NCBI GenBank assembly: GCA_947474545.1
Contig: CANJJI010000003.1
Coordinates: 1-64,000, forward strand
Direction: 5' to 3'
Length of the DNA: 64,000 nt
Origin: Beijerinckiaceae bacterium
GTDB taxonomy: Bacteria > Pseudomonadota > Alphaproteobacteria > Rhizobiales > Beijerinckiaceae
The notes under the pieces are model-generated. The model was not told the DNA's origin, did not search any database, and was given only the letters and a program-made list of their open reading frames with translations. The translations under genes were made by a program, and so were the position numbers. Below are positions 16,913-25,736 of the stretch, one piece after another; positions within the stretch are counted from its first letter, which is position 1; each line of letters opens with the position of its first letter.

Positions 16913-17968
16913 CTATCCCAGGCTCGGATCGAGCACGATTTTGCCCATGCCGGGATCAGCCTCCATCATGCGATGCGCCTCCTGCGCTTTTGATAGCGGC
17001 AGGATATGGGCGATGCGGACCTTTATTTTCCCCTCGGCTGCGGCAGCAAAACACTTCGGCAGATCTTCTTCCCGTGCGCCCGGCATGCCTCTGATGGTGA
17101 TGCGCCGGTCATAAAGATGAAAGAAATCGATCGGCACGACAGGCCCGCCGTGCGCGCCCGCCGTCACCAGACGTCCGTTCATGCCCAGCGTATGAAACGC
17201 GTCGGGCAGGACCTTTGGATTGGCGATATTGTCATACAAAACATTGACGCCCTTGCCTCCAGTGATTTTCATCACCTCGTCCTTAAGGTTCTGCGTCGAG
17301 TAATCAATTGCGTAGTCCGCTCCGAGTTCAAGACCGGTATCGGCCCGCGCGCGCGAACCGGCTGTGGCGATCACTCTCGCGCCAATGATATTTTTGGCGA
17401 TCTGGATGCCGACCATGCCCAGATTCCCGCTCGCGCCCATGATCAGGATCCACTCGTCCTTTTTCAGTTGCGCTTCGTTGAACAGAAGATTCCACGCGGT
17501 CGGGCAATGGCGCATGATGACGGAGGCTTCGCGGAAATCGAGATCGCGCGGCAGGGCCACAACTTCATGCGAGGGGATGCAAACCAGTTCGGCAAAGCCG
17601 CCGGGGCGGCGGATGCCCATCATGCCGCGCGGTCCGTTGTAGGGCTGGCCGTCTGCCCCATTGCCGTCCTCGGTGATGATATCGAGCGGCATGCCGCCGG
17701 CCGCTGCCACGTGATCCCCCACTTTCCACTGGGTGACGCCGGGACCGACGGATTCGACTACACCCGCGCAATCGACGCCGGGGATGCAGGGCAATTGCGC
17801 ATTGCGCTGCATCTGCGCCCCGCGCCGCAAGGCGACGTCAAGCACGCGATTAACCGTGGCTGCATGAACGCGGATGCGAATTTCCCCCAGACGCGGCTGC
17901 GGATCTGGAACATCCTCGTATTTCAGAACATCAGGCGGGCCGTATTCGCGGAAGATGGCGGCTTTCAT
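16913..17968 (-). CDS. MDR-family zinc-independent alcohol dehydrogenase / quinone oxidoreductase-like protein
   Basis: A 351-residue medium-chain dehydrogenase/reductase. The GroES-like part contains PGVDCAGVVESVGPGV. The Rossmann part has MGASGNLGMVGIQ near residue 180. The cysteine cluster that binds structural zinc in classical alcohol dehydrogenases is not seen, which favours the quinone oxidoreductase or enoyl-reductase branch. A GGGGGAAAC site precedes the ATG at 17968. It heads a leftward set with three TctC receptors, so it may reduce an enoyl or quinone intermediate of the imported acid. The NADPH preference and substrate are not decided. Confidence 0.9.
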   Translation of the reverse strand: MKAAIFREYGPPDVLKYEDVPDPQPRLGEIRIRVHAATVNRVLDVALRRGAQMQRNAQLPCIPGVDCAGVVESVGPGVTQWKVGDHVAAAGGMPLDIITEDGNGADGQPYNGPRGMMGIRRPGGFAELVCIPSHEVVALPRDLDFREASVIMRHCPTAWNLLFNEAQLKKDEWILIMGASGNLGMVGIQIAKNIIGARVIATAGSRARADTGLELGADYAIDYSTQNLKDEVMKITGGKGVNVLYDNIANPKVLPDAFHTLGMNGRLVTAGAHGGPVVPIDFFHLYDRRITIRGMPGAREEDLPKCFAAAAEGKIKVRIAHILPLSKAQEAHRMMEADPGMGKIVLDPSLG

Positions 17969-18144
17969 GTTTCCCCCAAAACTGTTGTTGTGTCAGGTGA
18001 TGAAACGAAAATCCTGTCAATGCAAGGGCTCGCCTGAGGCCTGAAACACAAAGAGTTTATCTGCGGGAATTCCGTTCACGTGTAAAAATCCACTTGGACC
18101 GGTCAAACCGCCAATGAGGCGGATCGCGTCACGGGAGATCCCAC

Positions 18145-18735
18145 ATGAAGCTTGTTCCACTTTTCGCCGCAGCGGCCATTCTCGCTGTCACCGCCCCTGC
18201 GGCTCTGGCGCAACAGAATGTCAATATACGCGGCACTCTGTCCGCCTTTGACGGCAAGGTGCTGCAGATCAAGAGCAATAATGGTCAGGACGTTGCGGTC
18301 AATTTACCAGAGAATGTCAACATATCGGCCACCAAAGCCTTTACGCTTGCCGACGCCAAGCCAGGCATGATGCTGGGCGTCACCACCATCCAGAAAGAGG
18401 GCGCGCTGGTCGCTATCGACGTACGTCCCATTCCCCCGGCTGCCAAACCCGGCCTTTCGCCCTATGATCTGGCGCCCCAATCCACAATGACCAATGCCGC
18501 GCTGGAAGGCTCAGTGGCTGGTTCAGGCACGCAGGAACTCACGCTGAACCATGGCGGGGGCACAGTGAAAGTCATGGTCCCCCCCGGCACACCCATGTCG
18601 CAAGCTGTTCCCGGTGCGCGTGAAGACCTAAAGCCCGGCGAAACCATCTATGTCGCAGCCCGGCGCGAAGAAAGCGGAGCGCTGACTGCCCTGCGCGTTC
18701 AGGTCAGCAAGAATGGTGTGAAGCCGACGCAATGA
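18145..18735 (+). CDS. exported hypothetical protein with beta-rich repeats
   Basis: A 196-residue protein with a clear signal peptide (MKLVPLFAAAAILAVTAPAA, cleavage after LAQ) and a GGGAGA site before the ATG. The mature part reads as two short beta domains. Around residues 27-95 there is RGTLSAFDGKVLQIKSNNGQ followed by VNLPENVNISATKAFTLADAKPG, and a second similar pattern appears at 125-190 (ALEGSVAGSGTQELTLNHGG, VMVPPGTPM, LKPGETIYVAARR). This OB-like arrangement is common in exported hypothetical proteins of Hyphomicrobiales. No enzyme motif is seen. It stands alone, and a strong bidirectional terminator hairpin follows it. Confidence 0.85.
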   Translation: MKLVPLFAAAAILAVTAPAALAQQNVNIRGTLSAFDGKVLQIKSNNGQDVAVNLPENVNISATKAFTLADAKPGMMLGVTTIQKEGALVAIDVRPIPPAAKPGLSPYDLAPQSTMTNAALEGSVAGSGTQELTLNHGGGTVKVMVPPGTPMSQAVPGAREDLKPGETIYVAARREESGALTALRVQVSKNGVKPTQ

Positions 18736-18757
18736 TGTCTGATTGCCTGCCATGAAA

Positions 18758-18790
18758 AACGGCCGGGCAATTGCCCGGCCGTTCTGCTTT
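18758..18790. terminator. bidirectional intrinsic terminator
   Basis: The 26-base perfect palindrome at 18758-18783 (AACGGCCGGGCAA and its exact complement) forms a very stable hairpin. A's precede it and CTGCTTT follows, giving a modest T-tract on both strands. It lies between the convergent genes at 18145-18735 and 18807-20879 and can end both transcripts. Confidence 0.75.
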
Positions 18791-18806
18791 AAACAGCCGC
18801 CCTGCC

Positions 18807-20879
18807 TCAAATGGAGGGTATGAGTGTCTTCAATGCCGGGAACCATGTACCCAACAGCGTCGGCGGCCACGGAATTGTTAGCAGCTGATCGAACACGACG
18901 TAGATGAACACCGTGAGCCCAACAGCCTGCGGGATCACCAGCTTCCACGGCTCGTTACCTTCCAGCCGCATCAGCGCGACCACGAAGATCGGCACGGTGG
19001 GGATCAGTCCGATCAGCCACATCGAGGCCATGAACGCCAGCAACCAGCCGAAGAATATGGCGGCACGCTGGAGCACCAGCTTGTCATCCATGTCATCGGT
19101 GCCTGAATCGATGTCCATGTGGATCTTCTTCTCGATGCCCTTTTCCGCCGCAGCCGCAATCGAGATATCGATCATGTGCTGGGGATCACGGAACATTTCA
19201 TTGAGAAGGCTCACAATTGTGAACGTCAGCGCGAGCCCCCCCACAATCAACGGCACAATCTTGGCGGAGAAGTTCCAGTGCGAAGCCTCCCAGACCATGT
19301 AGCCGATCACCGCCACCATGAACACGTGCATCAGCATGGAGAGTTCAAAGCGCGGCTTGCCGAAGCCCGACAGCATGCCCTTGATGCCGCCATGGCCTTT
19401 GATGTCGGCAATCAGCGGACGGAACAGACCAAGAGCTGACAGCGCGAACAGGGCCAGCACCAGCGGACGCCAGAACCAGTCAATGCCGTAACGCTGAATC
19501 GAGATGAACAGATAGCGTTCGACGATATCGCCCAGCACGCAGCCCAGGATCAGCGGCGGACGCGGCCATTTGAGCTGCTTCATCGCCCAGCCAAGAACGC
19601 CGAAGATCAGCAGCGTCCACAGGTCGCCCCAGTTACGCGAACCCTGGAACGCGCCAATGTAGATGATGCCGAGAACCGATGGCATGATCAGCGTGTAACG
19701 CAGTGTCGCAAGCTTGGCGAACTGGCCGGAGAACATATAGCAGAGACCGGCGCCCAAAACGTTGGCGAGAGCAACAGACCACACCATGGCATAGGTAACA
19801 TTCAGATGCTTGCCGAGCATATCAGGGCCTGGAACCAAGCCATGGATCATGAAGGCGCCAAGCAGGATAGCCATGCCCGCAGAACCAGGCACACCGAACG
19901 CAACTGTCGGCACAAGCGCGCCACCCTCACGGGAGTTGTTGGCGGATTCAGATGCGATAACGCCGCGGACGTCGCCGGTGCCGAAGGTTTGTGCAGCGCC
20001 CTTTTCCGTGCGAAGCGCATGACCATAAGCGAGCCAGTCAACCACCGCTCCACCGATGCCGGGGACCGCGCCGAGAGCTGCGCCAAGCCATGAACACCGC
20101 AGCACCAGCCACCAATGGGTGAAGCAATCCTTCGCCCCGTGAATCATGCCGCTGACACTGGTTTCAAGCTGTTTGGAACCTGCAGCGATCGATGTGCGGG
20201 TAATCGCAAGGTCGGCAAGTTCCGGCAACGCAAAGAGGCCGAGCACAATCGGCACCAGCGGCGGACCTTCCCAAAGATAGAGCGAGTCCAGCGTCCAGCG
20301 CAGGGTGCCGGTCTGGGGATCGGAGCCAACCATGGAGATCAACAGGCCAAGGCAGCCTGCAACCAGCCCGCGCAAGGGCGCATTGCCCGCCAGCACCGCC
20401 ACCATGGAAATACCAAGCACCGCAAAAGCCAGGAGCTCAGGCGACCCGATATACAGCATGATGGGCCGCAGGATTGGCAGCGAAATGCCCATCAGGATAG
20501 CGCCGAAAACGCCGCCCATCATCGAGGACATATAGGCTGCAGAGAGCGCGCGTCCGGCCTCACCGCGCTTGGCCATAGGCAGACCGTCAAGAACCGTCGC
20601 GGCGGATCCCGCTCCTCCCGGCACACCGAAGAGAATGGCCGGGATGGGATCGCCGGTGGCCGTTGTCGAGCCCAGCCCCAGCAACAGCGCCATGGCTGCA
20701 TAGGGATCCATATTGAAGGTAAAGGGCAGCAGAAGTGCTGTTCCCGCCAGACCGCCAATGCCCGGCAGAATGCCGAGAACGAGGCCCAGAATAACGCCCG
20801 AGAACAGCATGAGCAGCCGGAACGGGTCCATAAGCATGACGAAGGCCTGTCCGGCCGCTTGCAACATATTGGCTTCCAT
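18807..20879 (-). CDS. fused TctA-TctB tripartite tricarboxylate transporter permease
   Basis: A 690-residue membrane protein. Residues about 1-500 are TctA, the large permease, with GLVLGILPGIGGLAGTALLLPFTF at the start, LGLGSTTATGDPIPAILFGVPG, and the later GAVPGIGGAVVDWLAYG. A hydrophilic linker and a second hydrophobic block (about 520-690) correspond to a TctB-like small permease with four helices. TctA alone is usually near 500 residues, so this is a fusion. Tripartite tricarboxylate transporters use an ion gradient together with a periplasmic TctC receptor. This is the only TctA-type gene in the window, against seven receptor genes. The ATG at 20879 has only a weak upstream AGGG. Confidence 0.93.
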   Translation of the reverse strand: MEANMLQAAGQAFVMLMDPFRLLMLFSGVILGLVLGILPGIGGLAGTALLLPFTFNMDPYAAMALLLGLGSTTATGDPIPAILFGVPGGAGSAATVLDGLPMAKRGEAGRALSAAYMSSMMGGVFGAILMGISLPILRPIMLYIGSPELLAFAVLGISMVAVLAGNAPLRGLVAGCLGLLISMVGSDPQTGTLRWTLDSLYLWEGPPLVPIVLGLFALPELADLAITRTSIAAGSKQLETSVSGMIHGAKDCFTHWWLVLRCSWLGAALGAVPGIGGAVVDWLAYGHALRTEKGAAQTFGTGDVRGVIASESANNSREGGALVPTVAFGVPGSAGMAILLGAFMIHGLVPGPDMLGKHLNVTYAMVWSVALANVLGAGLCYMFSGQFAKLATLRYTLIMPSVLGIIYIGAFQGSRNWGDLWTLLIFGVLGWAMKQLKWPRPPLILGCVLGDIVERYLFISIQRYGIDWFWRPLVLALFALSALGLFRPLIADIKGHGGIKGMLSGFGKPRFELSMLMHVFMVAVIGYMVWEASHWNFSAKIVPLIVGGLALTFTIVSLLNEMFRDPQHMIDISIAAAAEKGIEKKIHMDIDSGTDDMDDKLVLQRAAIFFGWLLAFMASMWLIGLIPTVPIFVVALMRLEGNEPWKLVIPQAVGLTVFIYVVFDQLLTIPWPPTLLGTWFPALKTLIPSI

Positions 20880-20923
20880 GAGGATTAGCCCTGATTTTCT
20901 ATGATTGGATACCGCCTCGGCCC

Positions 20924-20939
20924 GCGCGCAATTGCGCGC
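20924..20939. promoter_or_regulatory. 16-bp perfect GC-rich palindrome upstream of tctAB
   Basis: GCGCGCAATTGCGCGC is a perfect palindrome 45 bases upstream of the tctAB start. There is no T-tract, so it is not a terminator. Position and symmetry would suit a repressor or activator site, but no regulator gene is nearby. Alternating GC sequences also arise by composition. Confidence 0.3.
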
Positions 20940-20988
20940 AGCAGATAAAGGTCGCCGTGACTGTGGAATGAGTTGGCGTTTCGCCCGG

Positions 20989-21330
20989 TCAGGTCGTCAG
21001 CGGGGGCCCGCGAGGGTCGAAATGGCGCGGAAAGAAGCTAGCTTCCGCTTTGAAATGTTTTTTGATGTGGGAAACGGGGCCACAGATCGGGATGATCTCG
21101 GCGACACGAGGAGACGGTGGTGGAATTATAGGATCGACGGGGAGCGCAGGATCATCGCACTCCACGACAACGATGGACGATGAGCTCCCCGAATGAAATC
21201 CGGCGACCTCGATATAATCGTTGACCGGGAAAGCCTGGACCATGAAATAGACAAAAACGAGCAGCCAATAGGCAACGCACGTCAGACGTGCGGCCTCGTA
21301 TCTCGCCTTGATCTGTCTCAGATCTATCAT
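20989..21330 (-). CDS. hypothetical single-span membrane protein
   Basis: A possible 113-residue protein starting at 21330, or 142 residues from 21417. It has one convincing hydrophobic span (LTCVAYWLLVFVYFMVQAFP) after a short basic N-terminus. A serine/acidic and proline-rich tail follows (GSSSSIVVVECDDPALPVDPIIPPPSP). A GAGGGGG run lies about 13 bases upstream of the proposed start. No family is recognised. Overlapping frames on the other strand have no comparable features. If this ORF is not real, the interval 20880-21576 holds nothing I recognise apart from the palindrome at 20924. Confidence 0.4.
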   Translation of the reverse strand: MIDLRQIKARYEAARLTCVAYWLLVFVYFMVQAFPVNDYIEVAGFHSGSSSSIVVVECDDPALPVDPIIPPPSPRVAEIIPICGPVSHIKKHFKAEASFFPRHFDPRGPPLTT

Positions 21331-21576
21331 CCCGACACCCGCCCCCTCAAGCGGAAAACTATCGACTGTCGTTTGCGCCCAATCCCGCTCCGCCTTTGAT
21401 TTTGGCCGCAGCAACAATTCTGGCGAAAGTCCTACTTCCCTCTTACGTGCACCCCTACCGGGTACTATTCATCTTGATTGAAGCACAACTCTAGACGAAT
21501 TCAGTTCCGCCTAGAAGCTTTATTTTTTCGCAACTGACGCGCGGTGGAGGCCGGAGCAATACAGTTCATTCAACGC

Positions 21577-22770
21577 TCAGCGAATCATGACGCGCTTGAC
21601 GGCAGCACCGGTCCCGAACAGACAGAGCGCAATCACCAGAAACACACCGCCTACACCCGCCACTCCGGCGATCACCGAACCTGCGAACGGAATGAGAAAT
21701 TGCCCCATCCGGTTTCCGGTCAGGCGCAAGGTCATGGCCGTGCCGCGTGCGCCGGCGGGCGCGAGATTGACTACATTTGACAGACACACTGTCACCGCCA
21801 GTCCAAGGCCGAAACCAATCAGTACGGCAGCAACATAGAGCCAGACAACAGAGAGCGGCAGTCCGATCAGGGCGTAGCCAAAGGTCGCGATGGCCATGCT
21901 CCAGAACGTTAGCTGGGCCCGTCCCGCGATACGCAGCAAAGGCCCGTAGAAAACGCGCGAGAAAATTGAAGCAACTGCGCGCACCATGAGCACCATACCG
22001 ACGTTTCCAGCATCAATATGCCGTTCGACCCCCAGAAGCGGTAGATAGATGACGGCCAGATCCATCGAGGCCACAGTCATGACGCTGGCCATGATGACAG
22101 CAATCAGACCCGGAACGCCGAGAATTTCGGCCAGCGGCACCATTGGCTTGTCTTTCACATCGCCTGCTGGCCGCAATGCGGGCCGCATGGTGAAGGCGAT
22201 CGCCAGCGTTGCCAGCGACATGGCCATGGCCAGAGCAAACAATATGCCCGTGGGCGGAATGTGGGCGGAACCCGCCAGCCAGCTGATCAGGGCGGGCGCA
22301 ATCATCTGGCCAACTGAAAGGACCACCATATACCAGCCGAACACCCCCTCGCGGCTCACCGTCCCCGCGCATCGCAATGTAAGCGCTTGGTGTCCCGCCA
22401 TAGTGAAGAGGTGGCCGATACCGGCGATGACGGAATAAAGCGTCAGCGACCATGCCGTCTCCGGCCAAAGCCAGAAGCCCAGATTAGCTAGCAACTGAAA
22501 GCCTGACCCGATCCAGATCGAATGGGAATCGTGGCCTCTGTCGATATAGCGTCCCAGGGATATCGCCAGAAAGATCGGCAAAAGAGCATAGCCGGAATTG
22601 ATCGCGCCATACCAGATATAGGATACGTCCAGTTCAATCGCGCGATAGGACGTCGTGACCCGGGTAAGGCCGGTGACAACCTGAAACATCAGGGCGTGCA
22701 ACAAAAAGGGCGTGAGCAGGCGCAGGTCGTAATCGTGCTTCGCCTGCGGACTGCTCATATTGCCATTCAT
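21577..22770 (-). CDS. MFS transporter
   Basis: A 397-residue major facilitator with about twelve hydrophobic segments. The first-loop motif appears as SLGRYIDRGHDSHS after TM2. A basic central loop (RPALRPAGDVKDKPM) separates the two six-helix halves. The start at 22770 is the nearest ATG to the first helix; the site upstream is weak, and 22758 is also possible. It is divergent from the GMC oxidoreductase gene at 22967, with 196 bases between, so the two may be co-regulated. Substrate is unknown; import of an organic acid and efflux are both possible. Confidence 0.88.
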   Translation of the reverse strand: MNGNMSSPQAKHDYDLRLLTPFLLHALMFQVVTGLTRVTTSYRAIELDVSYIWYGAINSGYALLPIFLAISLGRYIDRGHDSHSIWIGSGFQLLANLGFWLWPETAWSLTLYSVIAGIGHLFTMAGHQALTLRCAGTVSREGVFGWYMVVLSVGQMIAPALISWLAGSAHIPPTGILFALAMAMSLATLAIAFTMRPALRPAGDVKDKPMVPLAEILGVPGLIAVIMASVMTVASMDLAVIYLPLLGVERHIDAGNVGMVLMVRAVASIFSRVFYGPLLRIAGRAQLTFWSMAIATFGYALIGLPLSVVWLYVAAVLIGFGLGLAVTVCLSNVVNLAPAGARGTAMTLRLTGNRMGQFLIPFAGSVIAGVAGVGGVFLVIALCLFGTGAAVKRVMIR

Positions 22771-22966
22771 CCCGGTAGAAACTTTGCATCTGGCGCTAAA
22801 AGCCTTCCTTGCGCCCGCCAAGTCAAGCAATCAGATTGCGGCAACCGCCGCGCTTGGCGCATCCCTGCCCTGCATTGGCAACGGCAAAGGGACGGGGGAA
22901 CTTTGCGCTCCCGTCTGGCTGCTGTAGTCTGCAAACCAGAACACTCGGGAGGCCCAGATAACTCGC

Positions 22967-24607
22967 ATGAGCAGCGCCAGCAATCCGGTTGACACGGCAG
23001 ACGCAGGTGATTTCGACTATATTGTCGTTGGCGCAGGTTCTGCCGGGTGCGTGATTGCCAACCGGTTAAGCGCAGATCCGCGCAATCGCGTCCTTCTGCT
23101 GGAAGCAGGCGGCAAAGACAACTGGATCTGGTTCCATATCCCAGTTGGTTATCTCTTCGCCATCGGTAATCCCCGCGCTGACTGGATGTTCAAGACCGAA
23201 GCCGAGGGCGGCCTCAACGGGCGCACCCTGGCCTACCCGCGCGGCAAGGTCATCGGCGGCTGCTCGGCTATCAACGGCATGATCTATATGCGCGGTCAGG
23301 CGGCTGACTACGATGGCTGGCGACAGATGGGGCTCGATGGATGGGGCTGGGATGATGTCCTGCCCATTTTTAAGAAGCACGAAGATCACTACGCTGGCGC
23401 CAATGAGCTGCATGGCGAAGGCGGCGAATGGCGCATTGAGGAACCGCGCATACGCTGGAAAATTCTCGACGCCGTGCAGGACGCTGCCGAGACGGCAGGC
23501 ATAGCCAGGACCGATGATTTCAACACGGGAAACAATGCCGGATCGTCTTATTTTCAGGTCAACCATCGGCGCGGACGCCGCTGGAGCGCTGCGCGCGGCT
23601 TTCTCAAACCCGTGCTCAATCGCCCCAATCTGAAATTGGCAACCAATGTGCACGTCGAGCAAGTGGAATGCGAAGGCAAGCGCGCCCGGGCTGTCGTGTA
23701 CAGGCAAAACGGCAAAAAGATGCGCGCCCGCGCCGGCGGCGAAATTATTCTGACCGCCGGCAGCATCGGAACACCGCAAATCCTTCAGCTTTCGGGCATA
23801 GGTAATTTCGTGCAGTTCGACGCGCTTGGCATAACCGGCGTGCAGCATCTCCCGGGCGTTGGCGAGAATTTGCAGGACCATCTTCAATTACGCATGATCT
23901 ACAAGGTGCAGAATGTGCGCACATTGAATGTCGACTATCAGTCGCTCATCAAACGCGCCTGGATGGGCGTGGAATATGCCCTCTTCCGCAGTGGCCCGAT
24001 GAGCATGGCGCCCTCGCAACTGGGTATGTTCGCCCGTTCCAGCGAGGAATATGAGACGCCGAACGTGCAATATCATGTGCAACCGCTGTCGCTCGACAGA
24101 TTCGGCGAGCCTCTGCATACTTTCCCTGCTGTCACCATGAGTGTCTGCAACCTGCGCCCGACGAGCCGCGGCAGCGTTCATTTGAAATCCACCGACCCGC
24201 GTGATCCCCCGGCGATCGCGCCCAATTATCTCTCGACAGAAGCTGATCGCAGGGTCGCGGTAGATTCCATTCGCCTTACCCGCAAGATCATGGCTTCCTC
24301 CGCGCTTGCGCCCTATCAACCCAGCGAATACCTGCCGGGCGCGCATATCTCCAGCCACGACGATCTCGAACGCGCCGCTGGCGATATCGGCACGACGATC
24401 TTCCACCCCGTCGGCACAGCAAAAATGGGCGTCGATGGCGATCCCATGGCTGTCACCGACAAACGGCTGCGCGTTATCGGCATGGAAGGACTACGCATCG
24501 CCGATGCCTCAGTCATGCCGGCGATCACATCAGGCAACACGAATTCACCCGTGATGATGATCGCTGAAAAAGCTGCACAGATGATATTGGAAGACACGAA
24601 GCGCTAG
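22967..24607 (+). CDS. GMC-family FAD-dependent oxidoreductase (choline/alcohol dehydrogenase-like)
   Basis: A 546-residue glucose-methanol-choline oxidoreductase of normal length. It has the FAD-binding DYIVVGAGSAGCVIANRLS near residue 17 and the GMC signature YPRGKVIGGCSAINGMIYMR near 87. A C-terminal FHPVGTAKMG with the catalytic histidine is followed by SGNTNSPVMMIAEKAA. A CGGGAGG site lies about twelve bases before the ATG. Homologues oxidise choline, polyethylene glycol, aliphatic or aromatic alcohols and pass electrons to quinone or cytochrome. There is no betaine aldehyde dehydrogenase or BetI here, so a choline role is not supported. Confidence 0.93.
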   Translation: MSSASNPVDTADAGDFDYIVVGAGSAGCVIANRLSADPRNRVLLLEAGGKDNWIWFHIPVGYLFAIGNPRADWMFKTEAEGGLNGRTLAYPRGKVIGGCSAINGMIYMRGQAADYDGWRQMGLDGWGWDDVLPIFKKHEDHYAGANELHGEGGEWRIEEPRIRWKILDAVQDAAETAGIARTDDFNTGNNAGSSYFQVNHRRGRRWSAARGFLKPVLNRPNLKLATNVHVEQVECEGKRARAVVYRQNGKKMRARAGGEIILTAGSIGTPQILQLSGIGNFVQFDALGITGVQHLPGVGENLQDHLQLRMIYKVQNVRTLNVDYQSLIKRAWMGVEYALFRSGPMSMAPSQLGMFARSSEEYETPNVQYHVQPLSLDRFGEPLHTFPAVTMSVCNLRPTSRGSVHLKSTDPRDPPAIAPNYLSTEADRRVAVDSIRLTRKIMASSALAPYQPSEYLPGAHISSHDDLERAAGDIGTTIFHPVGTAKMGVDGDPMAVTDKRLRVIGMEGLRIADASVMPAITSGNTNSPVMMIAEKAAQMILEDTKR

Positions 24608-24627
24608 ACCGCCTGACTTATCTGGGA

Positions 24628-25605
24628 TTACGGCCCACTGATCTTCGCCGTCTTCAAAATCTCCGGCCATTTGGCGATATGCCCGTCAAGAAAGATGCGC
24701 ATGTCGTCCGCGCTGCCCGGCAACGGCTCCATGCCAAGCTTGTCGAAGGTTGCGAGAAGATCCGGCGCTTTCAGCGCTTCGTTAACGTGCTGATTAAGCT
24801 TTTTCACAACGGCTTCGGGCATGCCTGCCGGTCCCGCGAGCGCTGTCCAAGCGTCTGGCCCAAACCCGAGTTGCGGATAACCGCTTTCCACAAACGTCGG
24901 GGAATCCGGCAGTAGCTTATTGCGTTCGCGATGGGTGATGGCGATCACTTTCACCTGCCCCGCCGCCGCCAGTTCCAGCACGTTTGAAATCGGCACGAAA
25001 TTCATATGGATCTGTCCGGCCAGCAAGTCCTGCCGCGCATTCTCGCCGCCCCTGTAGGGCACGCTCAGGATATCGATATTTTCCATGACCTTGAAATATT
25101 CGCCAAGAATTTGTGGGCTGGTTCCAAGACCAAAACCAAAACTCACCTTGCCCGGATTGGTTTTGGCGTATTGTACAAATTCCTTCACCGTACTGGCGGG
25201 GAACCTCGGCGGCACAATCATCACATGCGACCAGCCCGCCAGTTTCGCAATCGGCGTAAAACTCTTCACAGGATCAATATCGAGCTTGGGATAAAAAATG
25301 TTCATGTAGGCCAGCGACTGGCCCGCCAATAGCAGCGTATATCCATCTGGGGGAGCAATCGCGACAGCCTTGGAGCCTATGGTCGTCCCCGCCCCGGGCC
25401 GGTTTTCAATGATAAACATCTGCCCGATGGTTTGCGAGACTTTCTGGAACATCACCCGCGCCAGCACATCGACGGGAGATCCCGCAACATAAGGCACAAT
25501 CAGCTTGATGGATTGCGAAGGATAATTCTGCGCCGTAGCACCCGTGGCAAAAACAAGTCCACAAGCGGCCGCCAATGTGCCTTTGAGCAAGCTGAGCCTG
25601 TTCAT
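24628..25605 (-). CDS. TctC/Bug-family tripartite tricarboxylate transporter receptor
   Basis: A 325-residue receptor with signal peptide MNRLSLLKGTLAAACGLVFA and cleavage near TGATAQ. It begins YPSQSIKLIVPYVAGSPVDV. The usual GGxxDxxAR is changed to AGSPVDVLAR, a recurrent variant in Bug proteins. An AGGAGG site precedes the ATG. It ends 20 bases from the convergent GMC oxidoreductase gene, and their joint presence suggests uptake of that enzyme's substrate or product. It is more distant from the tandem triplet at 13698-16845 than those three are from each other. Confidence 0.92.
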   Translation of the reverse strand: MNRLSLLKGTLAAACGLVFATGATAQNYPSQSIKLIVPYVAGSPVDVLARVMFQKVSQTIGQMFIIENRPGAGTTIGSKAVAIAPPDGYTLLLAGQSLAYMNIFYPKLDIDPVKSFTPIAKLAGWSHVMIVPPRFPASTVKEFVQYAKTNPGKVSFGFGLGTSPQILGEYFKVMENIDILSVPYRGGENARQDLLAGQIHMNFVPISNVLELAAAGQVKVIAITHRERNKLLPDSPTFVESGYPQLGFGPDAWTALAGPAGMPEAVVKKLNQHVNEALKAPDLLATFDKLGMEPLPGSADDMRIFLDGHIAKWPEILKTAKISGP

Positions 25606-25643
25606 AGCAAAATCCTCCTATATCGCCGCAGATTGCGACTGCA

Positions 25644-25664
25644 GCGTTAGGTGGAGGCTAACGC
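25644..25664. repeat. short inverted repeat in the receptor-hemW divergent gap
   Basis: GCGTTAG (25644-25650) and CTAACGC (25658-25664) form a perfect 7-bp inverted repeat with a 7-base spacer. It lies 39 bases upstream of the TctC start at 25605 and between divergent genes. It could be an operator for the receptor gene; its significance is unproven. Confidence 0.25.
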
Positions 25665-25736
25665 CAAAGGACCAAACATGGAACCCAAAAACATTCTGTC
25701 CTGTCTCCTTGCCGCGACTCGTGCCATAAGCCCGCC

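Noticed and set aside
22967-24607. Choline dehydrogenase BetA.
   Set aside because: There is no BetB, BetI or choline transporter nearby. The GMC family is broad, so only the family is called.
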